A stretch of 18,372 nucleotides of DNA from an uncultured Eggerthellaceae bacterium (GTDB taxonomy: Bacteria; Actinomycetota; Coriobacteriia; Coriobacteriales; Eggerthellaceae), in the NCBI GenBank assembly GCA_934623455.1, contig CAKTVK010000038.1, positions 1-18,372 on the forward strand, written 5' to 3'. A model generated the notes under the pieces. The model searched no databases and was not told the origin of the DNA. It was given only the letters and a program-made list of their open reading frames with translations. Positions 1 to 7,170 of the stretch are shown piece by piece. Made by a program: the position numbers and the translations under genes. Position 1 is the stretch's first letter, and the number at the start of each line of letters is the position of its first letter.

Positions 1-24
1 GGGCCCGAGGCAAACCTCGGGTCC
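1..24. repeat. GC-rich hairpin at left edge
   Basis: The arms at 1-10 and 15-24 pair over 10 positions (one G.T wobble) around the loop CAAA. No T-run follows on the + strand. A T-run for the opposite strand would lie outside the window. It may be the terminator of a gene to the left, possibly one reading leftward, but this cannot be decided here. Confidence 0.4.
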
Positions 25-115
25 GTTAAGCGTTCGCCAAACGTACATGCCATCCGCTTAAGTTAATGACATTGGGGCTTATCCCCCGGCTTTTATTCTA
101 TCTAGGGGCATTATA

Positions 116-790
116 TTGGCGCGAGACCTGAGCATATTCGTCGACGAGAGCGGCGATCGCGGCGGGAAAGCGCGCTACTACTTGCTCACGCTCGTGATCC
201 ACGACCAGGCCGATTCCATATCCGACAAAGTCGCGCGCTACGAGGAGTCCCTCCTCAGGTCCGACCTGCCGAACATACCGTTTCATTCCGAGCCGCTGCT
301 GAACGGCCATGGCCCTTACCGAGGGATGTCCCTTGAGCAGCGGAAGAAGATGCTCTACTCGTTCAGCATCCTCGTACAGAGACTCCCCATCAAGTACGCG
401 ACGTTCGCATATCGAAGAAGCGAGTTCGATGACCTCGCGAAGCTCACCGCCCGCATGAAGCGGGACATCTCCGGGCTCCTGTTCGACCACCTCGACTTCT
501 TTCAGGCATTCGACGACGTGAAGGTCTATTACGACAACGGCCAGGACATCGTCAAAAAGGCCCTCGACCAGTCCTTCGGGTTCGCCCTCTCCAAGGGCGT
601 TTTGGAGCGCCGCAAGACATCGATGACCGACTATCGGCTCGAACAGGCCGCGGACTATCTATGCACAATCGAGCTGGCGGCCATCAAATACGCCGCGAAG
701 GAAGACGGAGAGACCTACAACAAGTTCTTCGGCGGAATCGGCCCCTTTAAGAAAAACTGGCTCAAGCAGGCGAGGCGCAAGACCATTTAG
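116..790 (+). CDS. DUF3800 domain protein
   Basis: A 224-residue soluble protein with the family hallmark FVDESGD at residues 8-14 (acidic D10, E11, D14). It also has a His in FHSEP (about 57), YYDNGQ at 138-143 and a C-terminal QAADYLC at 177-183. This order is typical of DUF3800, a family thought to have an RNase H-like fold with a metal-binding acidic centre; its biochemical activity is not settled. DUF3800 genes are often found singly in mobile or defence-rich regions. The start is TTG, chosen because AGGGG at 104-108 lies 7 nt upstream. The length is normal for the family and the ORF is intact. Codon use (many CGC, CTC, GAC) looks more GC-biased than in the pst genes, compatible with acquisition by transfer. 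No partner gene is adjacent. Family call is confident; function unknown. Confidence 0.8.
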   Translation: MARDLSIFVDESGDRGGKARYYLLTLVIHDQADSISDKVARYEESLLRSDLPNIPFHSEPLLNGHGPYRGMSLEQRKKMLYSFSILVQRLPIKYATFAYRRSEFDDLAKLTARMKRDISGLLFDHLDFFQAFDDVKVYYDNGQDIVKKALDQSFGFALSKGVLERRKTSMTDYRLEQAADYLCTIELAAIKYAAKEDGETYNKFFGGIGPFKKNWLKQARRKTI

Positions 791-898
791 CGAACGGCCC
801 TCGCAGACGATGCGCCGACGCGACCCCGTCCCCAGGCCGCATCAATCGCAAACGGAGCGGCCGAAGGGCAGTAGTGAGCGCATCGGGATGGCTCGGAT

Positions 899-1162
899 AT
901 GCAGCCAGCAAGGCTGGTCGTGCGAATCGAGTCCGCAGCAAGACGCGTGCAACTCACTAATCTGATCGTTGAGGGCTTGCAAAGCCCAGTCGTTGTCAAT
1001 CTCGGGAATGCCGTTATGGAAGCTTGGCCCAGGGGTAACTTCCCGGTCTTCAAGGGACACAACCACATGCAGTTCCAAATCGACGACCCGCAGGGCTTTG
1101 CCGCCATGCTTGCGCACATAATTGAGACGGATGAGCTTCCGGATCTGCCGTTCTGCCGCTAG
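899..1162 (+). pseudogene. Small ORF, possible C-terminal remnant of a longer gene
   Basis: An 87-residue reading frame, open upstream to a TGA at 875-877, with no convincing ribosome site. Its last ~35 residues (around KGHNHMQFQIDDP, then GFAAML and ELPDLPF) look like natural protein. The GHNH stretch near a C-terminus resembles the catalytic-His region of alpha/beta hydrolases, but this is impression rather than a firm match. The N-terminal half is less protein-like. A 109-residue frame on the other strand (842-1171) is a competitor that looks less natural. I read it as a decayed gene end, with low confidence. The rest of 791-1350 holds no gene I can support. Confidence 0.3.
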
Positions 1163-1280
1163 ACAACGCAAGCGGGGCGTTTTGCACGTGAGAAAGGGCG
1201 CGGAAAGTTGAGTGCAACTGGAATGACGGAACGGCAGAACCGAGCCATCGAGCGGGAGAAGCAGGTATCTAGCGTTTCCG

Positions 1281-1315
1281 AGCCCCTGACCCGCATAAAC
1301 GAGTCAGGGGCTTTT
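1281..1315 (+). terminator. Intrinsic terminator upstream of pst operon
   Basis: AGCCCCTGAC (1281-1290) pairs perfectly with GTCAGGGGCT (1303-1312) around a 12-nt loop, and TTTT occupies 1312-1315. A 10-bp GC-rich stem plus U-tract is a standard rho-independent terminator. It would insulate the pst operon from transcription out of the DUF3800/remnant region. No intact gene ends directly before it. Confidence 0.8.
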
Positions 1316-1350
1316 CGAACCCTTCCTAGAGCCCTTCACTTTGCAAATTC

Positions 1351-1389
1351 GTGACAAAAGCGTGATACGAGATTGACATCCCTCTGACA
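1351..1389 (+). promoter_or_regulatory. Pho-box-like array of four 11-bp direct repeats
   Basis: GTGACA (1351), GTGATA (1362), TTGACA (1373) and CTGACA (1384) recur at exactly 11-bp intervals, giving consensus NTGAYA-N5. Weaker copies continue the phase on both sides (TTTGCA at 1340, TTTTCA at 1395). Known binding sites of PhoB/PhoP response regulators are 11-bp-phased direct repeats, for example TTAACA-N5 in Bacillus and CTGTCAT units in E. coli. The place directly before pstS fits. A weak -10 candidate is TTCAAT (1410-1415). I infer phosphate-starvation activation by a PhoB/PhoP-type regulator encoded elsewhere. Confidence 0.75.
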
Positions 1390-1501
1390 TGTTCTTTTCA
1401 AGACGGCGTTTCAATAGCTTCAGGTCAAAAAGAAGACCGCAAAAGAGAGCACGAAACACAAACACGTGCACGACATACGTCGAAATATTGAAAGGAATGT
1501 C

Positions 1502-2374
1502 ATGAAATTCAATCGTATTGGCAAGATTTTTGCAGGCGCTGCGGTATGCGCCCTGCTCGCAGCCTCACTGGCAGGCTGCGGAAGCTCGAATGCGAGCACT
1601 TCGGGCAGCGCGTCTGCCCAGAGTTCCACCAGCGCGCTTTCGGGCACCATCTCCACGAACGGCTCGACCTCCATGGAGAAAGTAATCGGCACGCTCTCCG
1701 AGGCCTTCATGGGCGACAACAGCGGCGTGACCATCACCTACGACGCAACGGGTTCAGGCACCGGCATTGAAAGCGCCAAGAACAAGAGCTGCGATGTGGG
1801 CCTGTCCTCCCGCGCGCTGAAGGATTCCGAGACCGGCCTGAAGTCCATTACCGTAGCGCTTGACGGCATTGCCATTATCGTGAATGCCGATTCGGGCGTA
1901 AGCAATTTGAGCCTGCAGCAAGTGAGCGACATCTTCACCGGCAAAATCACGAACTGGAGCGAAGTAGGCGGCTCTGACCTGGAAATTTCCTGCATCGGCC
2001 GTGAGAGCGGCTCTGGCACCCGCGATGGTTTCGAGTCCATTACCGGCACGAAGGACTCCTGCAAGCTTGAACAGGAACTCACCTCTACCGGTGCTGTTAT
2101 CACCGCTGTATCCAGCTCCAAGAACGCAATCGGCTACGCTTCTCTTTCCTCTGTTGAGGGCAAGGCTGGCGTGAAGGCTGTCACCATCGACGGCGTTGCT
2201 TGCTCCGAAGCTACGGTTCTTGACGGCAGCTACAAAATCCAGCGTCCGTTCAACTTCATTGTCTCGGAAGACGCTCAGCTCTCCCCCGCTGCTCAGGCGT
2301 TCATTGAGTTCGCCACCAGCAAGGATGCTGCATCGCTCATCCGCGAAGCTGGCGCCGTACCGACCGCCGCTTAA
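1502..2374 (+). CDS. pstS: Phosphate ABC transporter substrate-binding lipoprotein PstS
   Basis: This 290-residue protein is the extracytoplasmic phosphate receptor of the PstSCAB importer. A lipoprotein signal peptide (KxxR, hydrophobic stretch, lipobox LAGC with Cys26) anchors it to the outer face of the membrane. A Ser/Ala/Thr-rich linker (27-48) follows. Phosphate-binding motifs are GSTSM (54-58), the ATGSGTG loop (82-88), the GLSSR segment (100-104) and SGSGTRDGFE (169-178), as expected in PstS. The start is ATG 1502, with AAAGGA at 1491-1496 five nt upstream. An in-frame ATG at 1466 would put a charged stretch before the signal peptide and lacks a ribosome site. It is first in the operon, behind a Pho-box-like array and before an attenuator. 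Confidence 0.97.
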   Translation: MKFNRIGKIFAGAAVCALLAASLAGCGSSNASTSGSASAQSSTSALSGTISTNGSTSMEKVIGTLSEAFMGDNSGVTITYDATGSGTGIESAKNKSCDVGLSSRALKDSETGLKSITVALDGIAIIVNADSGVSNLSLQQVSDIFTGKITNWSEVGGSDLEISCIGRESGSGTRDGFESITGTKDSCKLEQELTSTGAVITAVSSSKNAIGYASLSSVEGKAGVKAVTIDGVACSEATVLDGSYKIQRPFNFIVSEDAQLSPAAQAFIEFATSKDAASLIREAGAVPTAA

Positions 2375-2390
2375 TCACTCACCAGCCGAA

Positions 2391-2434
2391 AGCCGGGTGC
2401 GCGCATCGAACCTGATGCAAGCATCCGGCTTTTT
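2391..2434 (+). terminator. Attenuator-type terminator between pstS and pstC
   Basis: AGCCGGGTGC (2391-2400) pairs with GCATCCGGCT (2421-2430) with one G.U. An inner stem GCATC/GATGC (2403-2407 with 2414-2418) extends the hairpin, and TTTTT spans 2430-2434. Its position directly after the pstS stop suggests partial termination that keeps PstS more abundant than the membrane and ATPase subunits, a known arrangement for binding-protein genes. Confidence 0.8.
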
Positions 2435-2527
2435 CATGAGCCCGGGCACGTGCGCAACAACACGAAGCACGAACATGCAAGCAATTGGCCCGCGGCAAAT
2501 AGATGCAACACAAGGAGAATGCATAAC

Positions 2528-3391
2528 ATGAAACGAAAAGAATTCGTCGAGGTCGTGTTCAACGGCGTGTTTTTCGCCTGCGGCATGCTCTCCGTGGCTT
2601 TCGTGGTGGGTATTACCGCCTACCTGATAGCATCGGGAATTCCCGCTATTGCGGAAATCGGTCCCGTAAACTTCCTGTTGGGTCAAGTTTGGAACCCCGG
2701 CAAAGAGCAGTACGGTATTCTGCCCTTCATCTTGACCAGCGTATATGGCACGCTTGGCGCACTTGTTATCGGTTTGCCGTTGGGCCTGTTCACCGCAATG
2801 TTTCTGTCGAAGTACGCAGGAAAGAAATCAGGTCGCATCATTCGCAGCGCCGTTGAGCTGCTTGCTGGTATTCCTTCGGTCGTTTATGGCCTTGTTGGCA
2901 TGATCGTGCTGGTTCCCGCCATTCAACACGCTTTCAGCCTTTCCAGCGGCGCTACGCTGCTTGCCGCAATTCTGGTGCTAACCATCATGATTCTGCCCTA
3001 CATCGTCAACGTTTCATCCACCGCACTCGACGCCGTTCCGAAAGAATACGAAGAAGGCTCGCTGGCGCTAGGCGCCACAAAAACCGAAACGTACTTCAAG
3101 GTTTCGCTGCACGCCGCCCGCAGCGGCATTGCAACCGCCGTTATCCAAGGCGTGGGCCGTGCGCTGGGCGAGGCCATGGCCATTATCATGGTGGCGGGCA
3201 ACGTAGCAAATATGCCCGACCTTTTCGGCTCGGTACGCTTCCTGACCACCGCCATTGTAAGCGAAATGTCCTACGCATCGTACGGAAGCCTGCACCGCGA
3301 AGCGCTGTTCTCCATTGGACTGGTGCTGTTCGTGTTCATTGTGCTGGTCAACGTGGTGCTTAACCTGATCACCCGCCGAAAGGAAGACTAA
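2528..3391 (+). CDS. pstC: Phosphate ABC transporter permease PstC
   Basis: A 287-residue inner-membrane permease, one half of the phosphate channel, expected to pair with PstA. It has about six membrane segments, beginning at residues ~10-35. The cytoplasmic EAA loop, which contacts PstB, reads EEGSLALGATKTE..., then continues to GVGRALGEAMA. The family segment AGIPSVVYGLVG is present. ATG 2528 is chosen because AAGGAG (2512-2517) lies 10 nt upstream; ATG 2519 is too close to that site and the more distal in-frame ATG 2450 has none. Its TAA overlaps the pstA ATG by one base, implying translational coupling. It is reached only by transcripts that pass the attenuator after pstS. Confidence 0.95.
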   Translation: MKRKEFVEVVFNGVFFACGMLSVAFVVGITAYLIASGIPAIAEIGPVNFLLGQVWNPGKEQYGILPFILTSVYGTLGALVIGLPLGLFTAMFLSKYAGKKSGRIIRSAVELLAGIPSVVYGLVGMIVLVPAIQHAFSLSSGATLLAAILVLTIMILPYIVNVSSTALDAVPKEYEEGSLALGATKTETYFKVSLHAARSGIATAVIQGVGRALGEAMAIIMVAGNVANMPDLFGSVRFLTTAIVSEMSYASYGSLHREALFSIGLVLFVFIVLVNVVLNLITRRKED

Positions 3392-4428
3392 TGCAACAAG
3401 AATTCCAACAAGCCGCAGCAGGCGCAGGCGGAAGCGTTGCGTCCCCCCTACCGCTGCAAAAAGCTGCAAACGGCGTGAATAACGCTGGCGACAAAATTGC
3501 GCAAGCGGCACAAGCGGCTCAGCTTGCCTCCGCGAAGAATGCGCGCGAAAAAGTCGCCGCATTCGACCAAACGGAAGACAGAATTTCCCCGGCACGCCAC
3601 GCGAAAGACGTTATCCTGCGCGGTTTAGTCTATGGAAGCGGCATTGCCGTATGCGTGGTGTTGGCGCTGATCATCGGCTACATTTTCTACCGCGGCGTTC
3701 CGGGCATCACTGCCGAACTGCTTACCACGCAAACAAGCTACGTGCACGACACCATTGGCATTCTACCGAACATCCTGAACACGCTCTACATTGTGCTGGT
3801 GGCAATGGTCATCGTAATTCCCCTGGGCGTGTGCGCGGCGGTTTACCTGAACGAATATGCCACGAACAAGCGCTTGGTTCGCGTCATTGGTTTTGCTGTT
3901 GAAACGCTGACGGGCATCCCCTCTGTTATCTTCGGCCTGGTAGGCATGCTGTTTTTCATTCAGCTGCTGGGCTTGCAAGCAGGTGTCTTGGCGGGCGGCC
4001 TTACCCTGGTGGTCATGGTTTTGCCCACCATTATCAGCAATACGCTTGAAAGCCTGAAGACCATTCCCGATTCCTACCGCGAAGGCTCGCTTGCCTTGGG
4101 AAGCGGCAAATGGCACATGGTGCGCACCGTGGTTTTGCCCAATGCCATGAACGGCATTGCAACCGGCTGCATTTTGGCTGTTGGACGCATTGTAGGCGAA
4201 TCCGCCGCCCTGCTGTACACGGCTGGTTTCGGCCTGATCCTGAACAGCTTCATGACCGCTTTGCAGTCTTCCAGCGCAACGCTGACCGTGGCCCTATACG
4301 TGTACGCAACGGAACGCGGCGAACTTAACGTGGCGTTTTCGGTAGCAACCATCCTCATGGTGCTCACCCTTCTTTTGAACCTTGCCGCCAACTTGGCATC
4401 TTCCAAACTTAAGCATAAGGAGAACTAG
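3391..4428 (+). CDS. pstA: Phosphate ABC transporter permease PstA
   Basis: A 345-residue permease partner of PstC. The core (about residue 70 onward) has six membrane segments, the PstA-type TGIPSVIFGLVGM segment and an EAA loop (YREGSLALGSGKW, then GRIVGESAALLYTAG). A ~70-residue Ala/Gln/Lys-rich N-terminal tail, predicted cytoplasmic, precedes the first membrane helix, making the protein longer than a typical PstA of about 280-300 residues. The tail is in frame with the coupled ATG (TAATG overlap with pstC), so it is probably real. Its sequence (AQAAQAAQLASAKNAREKV) could form an amphipathic helix; its role is unknown. pstB begins 1 nt after the TAG. Confidence 0.95.
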   Translation: MQQEFQQAAAGAGGSVASPLPLQKAANGVNNAGDKIAQAAQAAQLASAKNAREKVAAFDQTEDRISPARHAKDVILRGLVYGSGIAVCVVLALIIGYIFYRGVPGITAELLTTQTSYVHDTIGILPNILNTLYIVLVAMVIVIPLGVCAAVYLNEYATNKRLVRVIGFAVETLTGIPSVIFGLVGMLFFIQLLGLQAGVLAGGLTLVVMVLPTIISNTLESLKTIPDSYREGSLALGSGKWHMVRTVVLPNAMNGIATGCILAVGRIVGESAALLYTAGFGLILNSFMTALQSSSATLTVALYVYATERGELNVAFSVATILMVLTLLLNLAANLASSKLKHKEN

Positions 4429-4429
4429 T

Positions 4430-5272
4430 ATGACCAGCACTACCAATGCAGCCACTATGACCGCAGAACCCGCCGCACCGGCACCTGCTGCGACCGTTGC
4501 GGCCGCAACCAGCACCCTGCCCATCAGCTTCGAAATTTCGAACCTGAACTTGTGGTACGGCACGCATCATGCACTGCATGACATCAACATCGACATTCCG
4601 GCAAACCAAGTAACCGCGCTGATCGGCCCTTCCGGATGCGGCAAATCAACGTTTTTGAAAACGCTCAACCGCATGCAAGACCTGGTAGAAAACGTGCGCA
4701 TTGAGGGCCAGGTTCTGTTCAACGGACAAGACATCTACGGACCGAAAGTCGACGTCACCGCACTGCGCAAAAACGTGGGTATGGTGTTCCAAAAAGCGAA
4801 TCCCTTCCCCATGAGCATCTACGAGAACGTTGCGTATGGTCCCAAAGTGCACGGAATCCGCAACAAGGAGCAGCTGGATGCCATCGTTGAAGAATCGCTG
4901 CGCGGCGCAGCGCTGTGGAACGAAGTGAAAGACCGCCTGAAGAAGAGCGCGTTGGGCCTGTCCGGCGGCCAGCAGCAACGTTTGTGCATTGCACGCGCGC
5001 TGGCGGTCAAGCCGCAAGTGCTGTTGCTTGACGAATCCACAAGCGCTTTGGACCCCATTTCAACAGGGCAGATCGAAGAGCTGGTGGGCGAGCTGAAAGA
5101 GAAGTACACCGTGATCATGGTTACACACAACATGCAGCAAGCCGTGCGCGTGTCCGACCACGCAGCGTTCTTCCTTTTGGGCGATTTAGTGGAATTCGCC
5201 CCCACGGGACAGCTTTTCAACTATCCTCAAGACAAACGAACCGCCGACTACGTTTCTGGACGTTTCGGCTAA
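4430..5272 (+). CDS. pstB: Phosphate ABC transporter ATP-binding protein PstB
   Basis: A 280-residue cytoplasmic ATPase that powers PstCA. Visible are Walker A GPSGCGKST (66-74), the Q-loop (GMVFQKANPFPMS, with the PFPMS typical of PstB), the ABC signature LSGGQQQR, Walker B VLLLDE followed by STSALDP, and the switch His in MVTHNMQQA. The residue after the Walker B Glu is Ser rather than the more usual Pro. An Ala/Pro/Thr-rich tail of ~30 residues precedes the domain. ATG 4430 is chosen for AAGGAG at 4417-4422, 7 nt upstream; an upstream in-frame ATG at 4382 lies inside pstA. It is the last transport gene, and no phoU follows. Confidence 0.97.
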   Translation: MTSTTNAATMTAEPAAPAPAATVAAATSTLPISFEISNLNLWYGTHHALHDINIDIPANQVTALIGPSGCGKSTFLKTLNRMQDLVENVRIEGQVLFNGQDIYGPKVDVTALRKNVGMVFQKANPFPMSIYENVAYGPKVHGIRNKEQLDAIVEESLRGAALWNEVKDRLKKSALGLSGGQQQRLCIARALAVKPQVLLLDESTSALDPISTGQIEELVGELKEKYTVIMVTHNMQQAVRVSDHAAFFLLGDLVEFAPTGQLFNYPQDKRTADYVSGRFG

Positions 5273-5297
5273 TCAGATAGACGTGAAAGAAGATTAC

Positions 5298-6245
5298 ATG
5301 ACACAAGAGAAAACAAAAACCGGAACCAAAACAGCCGCCGAAGCTGCATCCAAGGTCAACGAGCTTGACCAAAGTGCAGCAAGCGCGGCGGCCACAAGCA
5401 ACACGGCGGGCGAAACCACCTGCGAGGTTTGCGCCGAACGGGAAAAGCACAACGCACAAAAGGAAGAGGCATTGGCGGATATCCGCACGAAAAGCGGCTT
5501 TATCTGCGATATGGACGGCGTGATCTACCACGGCAACAAAGCGCTTCCCGGAGCCGCCGAGCTGGTTGCATGGTTCAAGAAGCAAGGAAAGCACTACTTG
5601 TTCCTCACGAACGCCTCTGATAAAACCCCGCTTGAACTGCACATGAAGCTCCACCGCATGGGCATTGACGTTGAGCCCGAGCATTTCTACACCAGCGCGC
5701 TGGCCACGGCGCGCTTCTTGTCCTCGCAAAAGCCCGGATGCAGCGCGTATATCATTGGCGATCACGGCCTGCATAACGCGCTCTACGACGAAGGCATTGC
5801 GTACAACGACGTTGACCCCGACTACGTGGTAGTAGGCGAAACCGATGACTTCCGCTTTGAGCACATCAAGAATGCCATGAACCTGGTGAATAAGGGCGCA
5901 GGGCTTATTGCTACGAACTCCGACATCACCGGCCCCATCGAAGGCGGCTTCAAACCTGCGTGCAAAGCGCTGGTGGCAAGCATCGAAGTTGCAACGGGCG
6001 TGAATGCATACTTCGTAGGCAAGCCGAACCCCCTGATGATGCGCACGGGATTGGAAATTCTGGGCGTTCACTCCGCGGACTCCGTAATGATTGGCGACCG
6101 CATGGATACCGATATGATAGGCGGCATTGAAGCCGGTATGGAAACCGCACTCGTGCTTTCTGGCGTATCCACCCTGGAAACCGTGGCACAATATCCGTTC
6201 AAGCCGCGCGTTATCTTGAACGGCGTGGGCGACATCTGCAAATAA
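5298..6245 (+). CDS. HAD-IIA (NagD-like) phosphatase with N-terminal extension
   Basis: A 315-residue HAD-superfamily hydrolase, subfamily IIA. Motif I is CDMDGVIYHG (nucleophile D71, acid D73), motif II TNAS (104-107), the Lys of GKPNP (~242) is motif III, and IGDRMDTD (265-272) is motif IV. A C2-type cap lies between motifs II and III. Relatives remove phosphate from nucleotides, phosphoglycolate or phosphosugars; the substrate cannot be read from sequence. Residues 1-62 form an added polar Ala-rich tail with a CEVCAEREKH segment (42-51). ATG 5298 is chosen over the in-frame GTG 5283 because GAAAGAAG lies just upstream of it. The gap after pstB is 25 nt with no terminator, so co-expression in the Pho regulon is likely; release of phosphate inside the cell is an inferred role. 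Confidence 0.88.
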   Translation: MTQEKTKTGTKTAAEAASKVNELDQSAASAAATSNTAGETTCEVCAEREKHNAQKEEALADIRTKSGFICDMDGVIYHGNKALPGAAELVAWFKKQGKHYLFLTNASDKTPLELHMKLHRMGIDVEPEHFYTSALATARFLSSQKPGCSAYIIGDHGLHNALYDEGIAYNDVDPDYVVVGETDDFRFEHIKNAMNLVNKGAGLIATNSDITGPIEGGFKPACKALVASIEVATGVNAYFVGKPNPLMMRTGLEILGVHSADSVMIGDRMDTDMIGGIEAGMETALVLSGVSTLETVAQYPFKPRVILNGVGDICK

Positions 6246-6314
6246 AGAGTACCGGCACAGCGGCGCTGCGGGAAAACTGCGCGCAGCAAGGGAACATCAC
6301 AGAGCGGTAAGACC

Positions 6315-6953
6315 ATGGAAAACAGCACATCTCAAACTATCGTTTACCCCGTTTACCAGGGGCTTTATGTTAATCTGACGAATCGTTGCAGCTGCGGCTG
6401 CACGTTTTGCATTCGGCGCAAGGCAAGCGGCGTAGGCAGCGATGGCAACGGAGCGAGCAACGTTTTATGGCTTGACCACGAACCGGATTTCACCGAGGTC
6501 ATGGCCGCTTTCGATGAGCAGGACATGAGCCGTTACAACGAAGTGGTATTCTGCGGTTACGGCGAACCGACCTGCGCTTTTGACGTGCTCAAGCAGGTTG
6601 CAGCCGAAGTGAAGCGCCGCTACCATCTGCCAACGCGCATCAACACAAACGGACAAGGGTGCCTTATCAACAAACGCGACATTTGCCCCGAGTTCGAAGG
6701 CATCATCGACACCGTGTCCATTAGCCTGAATGCCCCTACGGCAGAAAAATACCAGGAAAACGTGCGCAGCGAATTCGGCGAGCAGTCTTTTTATGCCATG
6801 CTTGATTTCGCGCGTGAAGTGCGCAAATACGTTCCGAACGTAGTGATGACCACCGTTGATACGACCATCAGTCATGAGGAAGAAGCGGCGTGCCAAAAAA
6901 TTTGCGATGAGCTGGGCGTGCGCTATCGCATTCGCGCCTTAGCAAGCGCATAG
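6315..6953 (+). CDS. TatD-linked radical SAM protein
   Basis: A 212-residue radical SAM protein. The cluster motif is CX3CX2C (C25, C29, C32, with an extra C27 between) followed by IRR. GYGEPT (81-86) binds the methionine part of SAM, and INTNG (109-113) and SISLNAP (135-141) are further core motifs. The pattern NLTNRCSCGCTFCIRR..LWLDHEP..VVFCGYGEPT matches the family named for its association or fusion with TatD nuclease; its reaction is unknown. No TatD gene is in the window. The length is normal for the family. It lies 69 nt after the HAD gene without a terminator between them, so it is probably the last gene of the pst operon. The ribosome site is weak. Confidence 0.87.
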   Translation: MENSTSQTIVYPVYQGLYVNLTNRCSCGCTFCIRRKASGVGSDGNGASNVLWLDHEPDFTEVMAAFDEQDMSRYNEVVFCGYGEPTCAFDVLKQVAAEVKRRYHLPTRINTNGQGCLINKRDICPEFEGIIDTVSISLNAPTAEKYQENVRSEFGEQSFYAMLDFAREVRKYVPNVVMTTVDTTISHEEEAACQKICDELGVRYRIRALASA

Positions 6954-7051
6954 GGCAAACAGAACGCGCGCTGTTGCCCTGCACAGGACAGCAGCGCAAC
7001 CGAGCCGGCAAGGCTCTTCCTTCTTCCCCGCCTCTCCTGTTTCCTGCTCCC

Positions 7052-7082
7052 TGCTTCCTGCACAAGGAAGCATTTTTGTTTT
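7052..7082 (+). terminator. Intrinsic terminator closing the pst-HAD-radical SAM operon
   Basis: TGCTTCC (7052-7058) pairs with GGAAGCA (7066-7072) around a 7-nt loop, followed by TTTTTGTTTT (7073-7082). It is about 100 nt after the radical SAM stop, beyond a C/T-rich stretch (~7013-7060). Confidence 0.8.
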
Positions 7083-7102
7083 ATGGCGTAAATCGTTTCA
7101 AT

Positions 7103-7154
7103 GTTGACAAGTCAACGAGCATATGGTGTACTTAGAATTTGTTGACTTATCAAC
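7103..7154 (+). promoter_or_regulatory. MarR promoter with two palindromic operators
   Basis: GTTGACAAGTCAAC (7103-7116) and GTTGACTTATCAAC (7141-7154) are inverted repeats with GTTGA/TCAAC arms. Read on opposite strands they match at 13 of 14 positions. TTGACA (7104-7109), inside the first palindrome, is a perfect -35, and TGTACT (7127-7132) 17 bp later is a fair -10, putting the start of transcription near 7139, at the second palindrome. Operators over the -35 and the start site are the classic layout for autorepression by a MarR dimer. Centres are 38 bp apart. Confidence 0.8.
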
Positions 7155-7170
7155 ATCGAAAGGACAGTTT

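Noticed and set aside
98..490. Minus-strand frame opposite DUF3800
   Set aside because: It lies antisense to a gene with clear DUF3800 motifs and a ribosome site; it has no family features.
842..1171. 109-residue minus-strand frame
   Set aside because: Composition (many Cys, His, scattered charges) looks non-coding and it overlaps a + strand frame with a more natural C-terminus.
5217..6191. 324-residue minus-strand frame opposite the HAD gene
   Set aside because: Long but rich in Cys, His and Arg in the way mirror frames of GC-rich genes are; the + strand carries all four HAD motifs.
7123..7170. Upstream ATG start for marR
   Set aside because: It lies upstream of the predicted transcription start and between the operators; GTG 7171 has a proper ribosome site.
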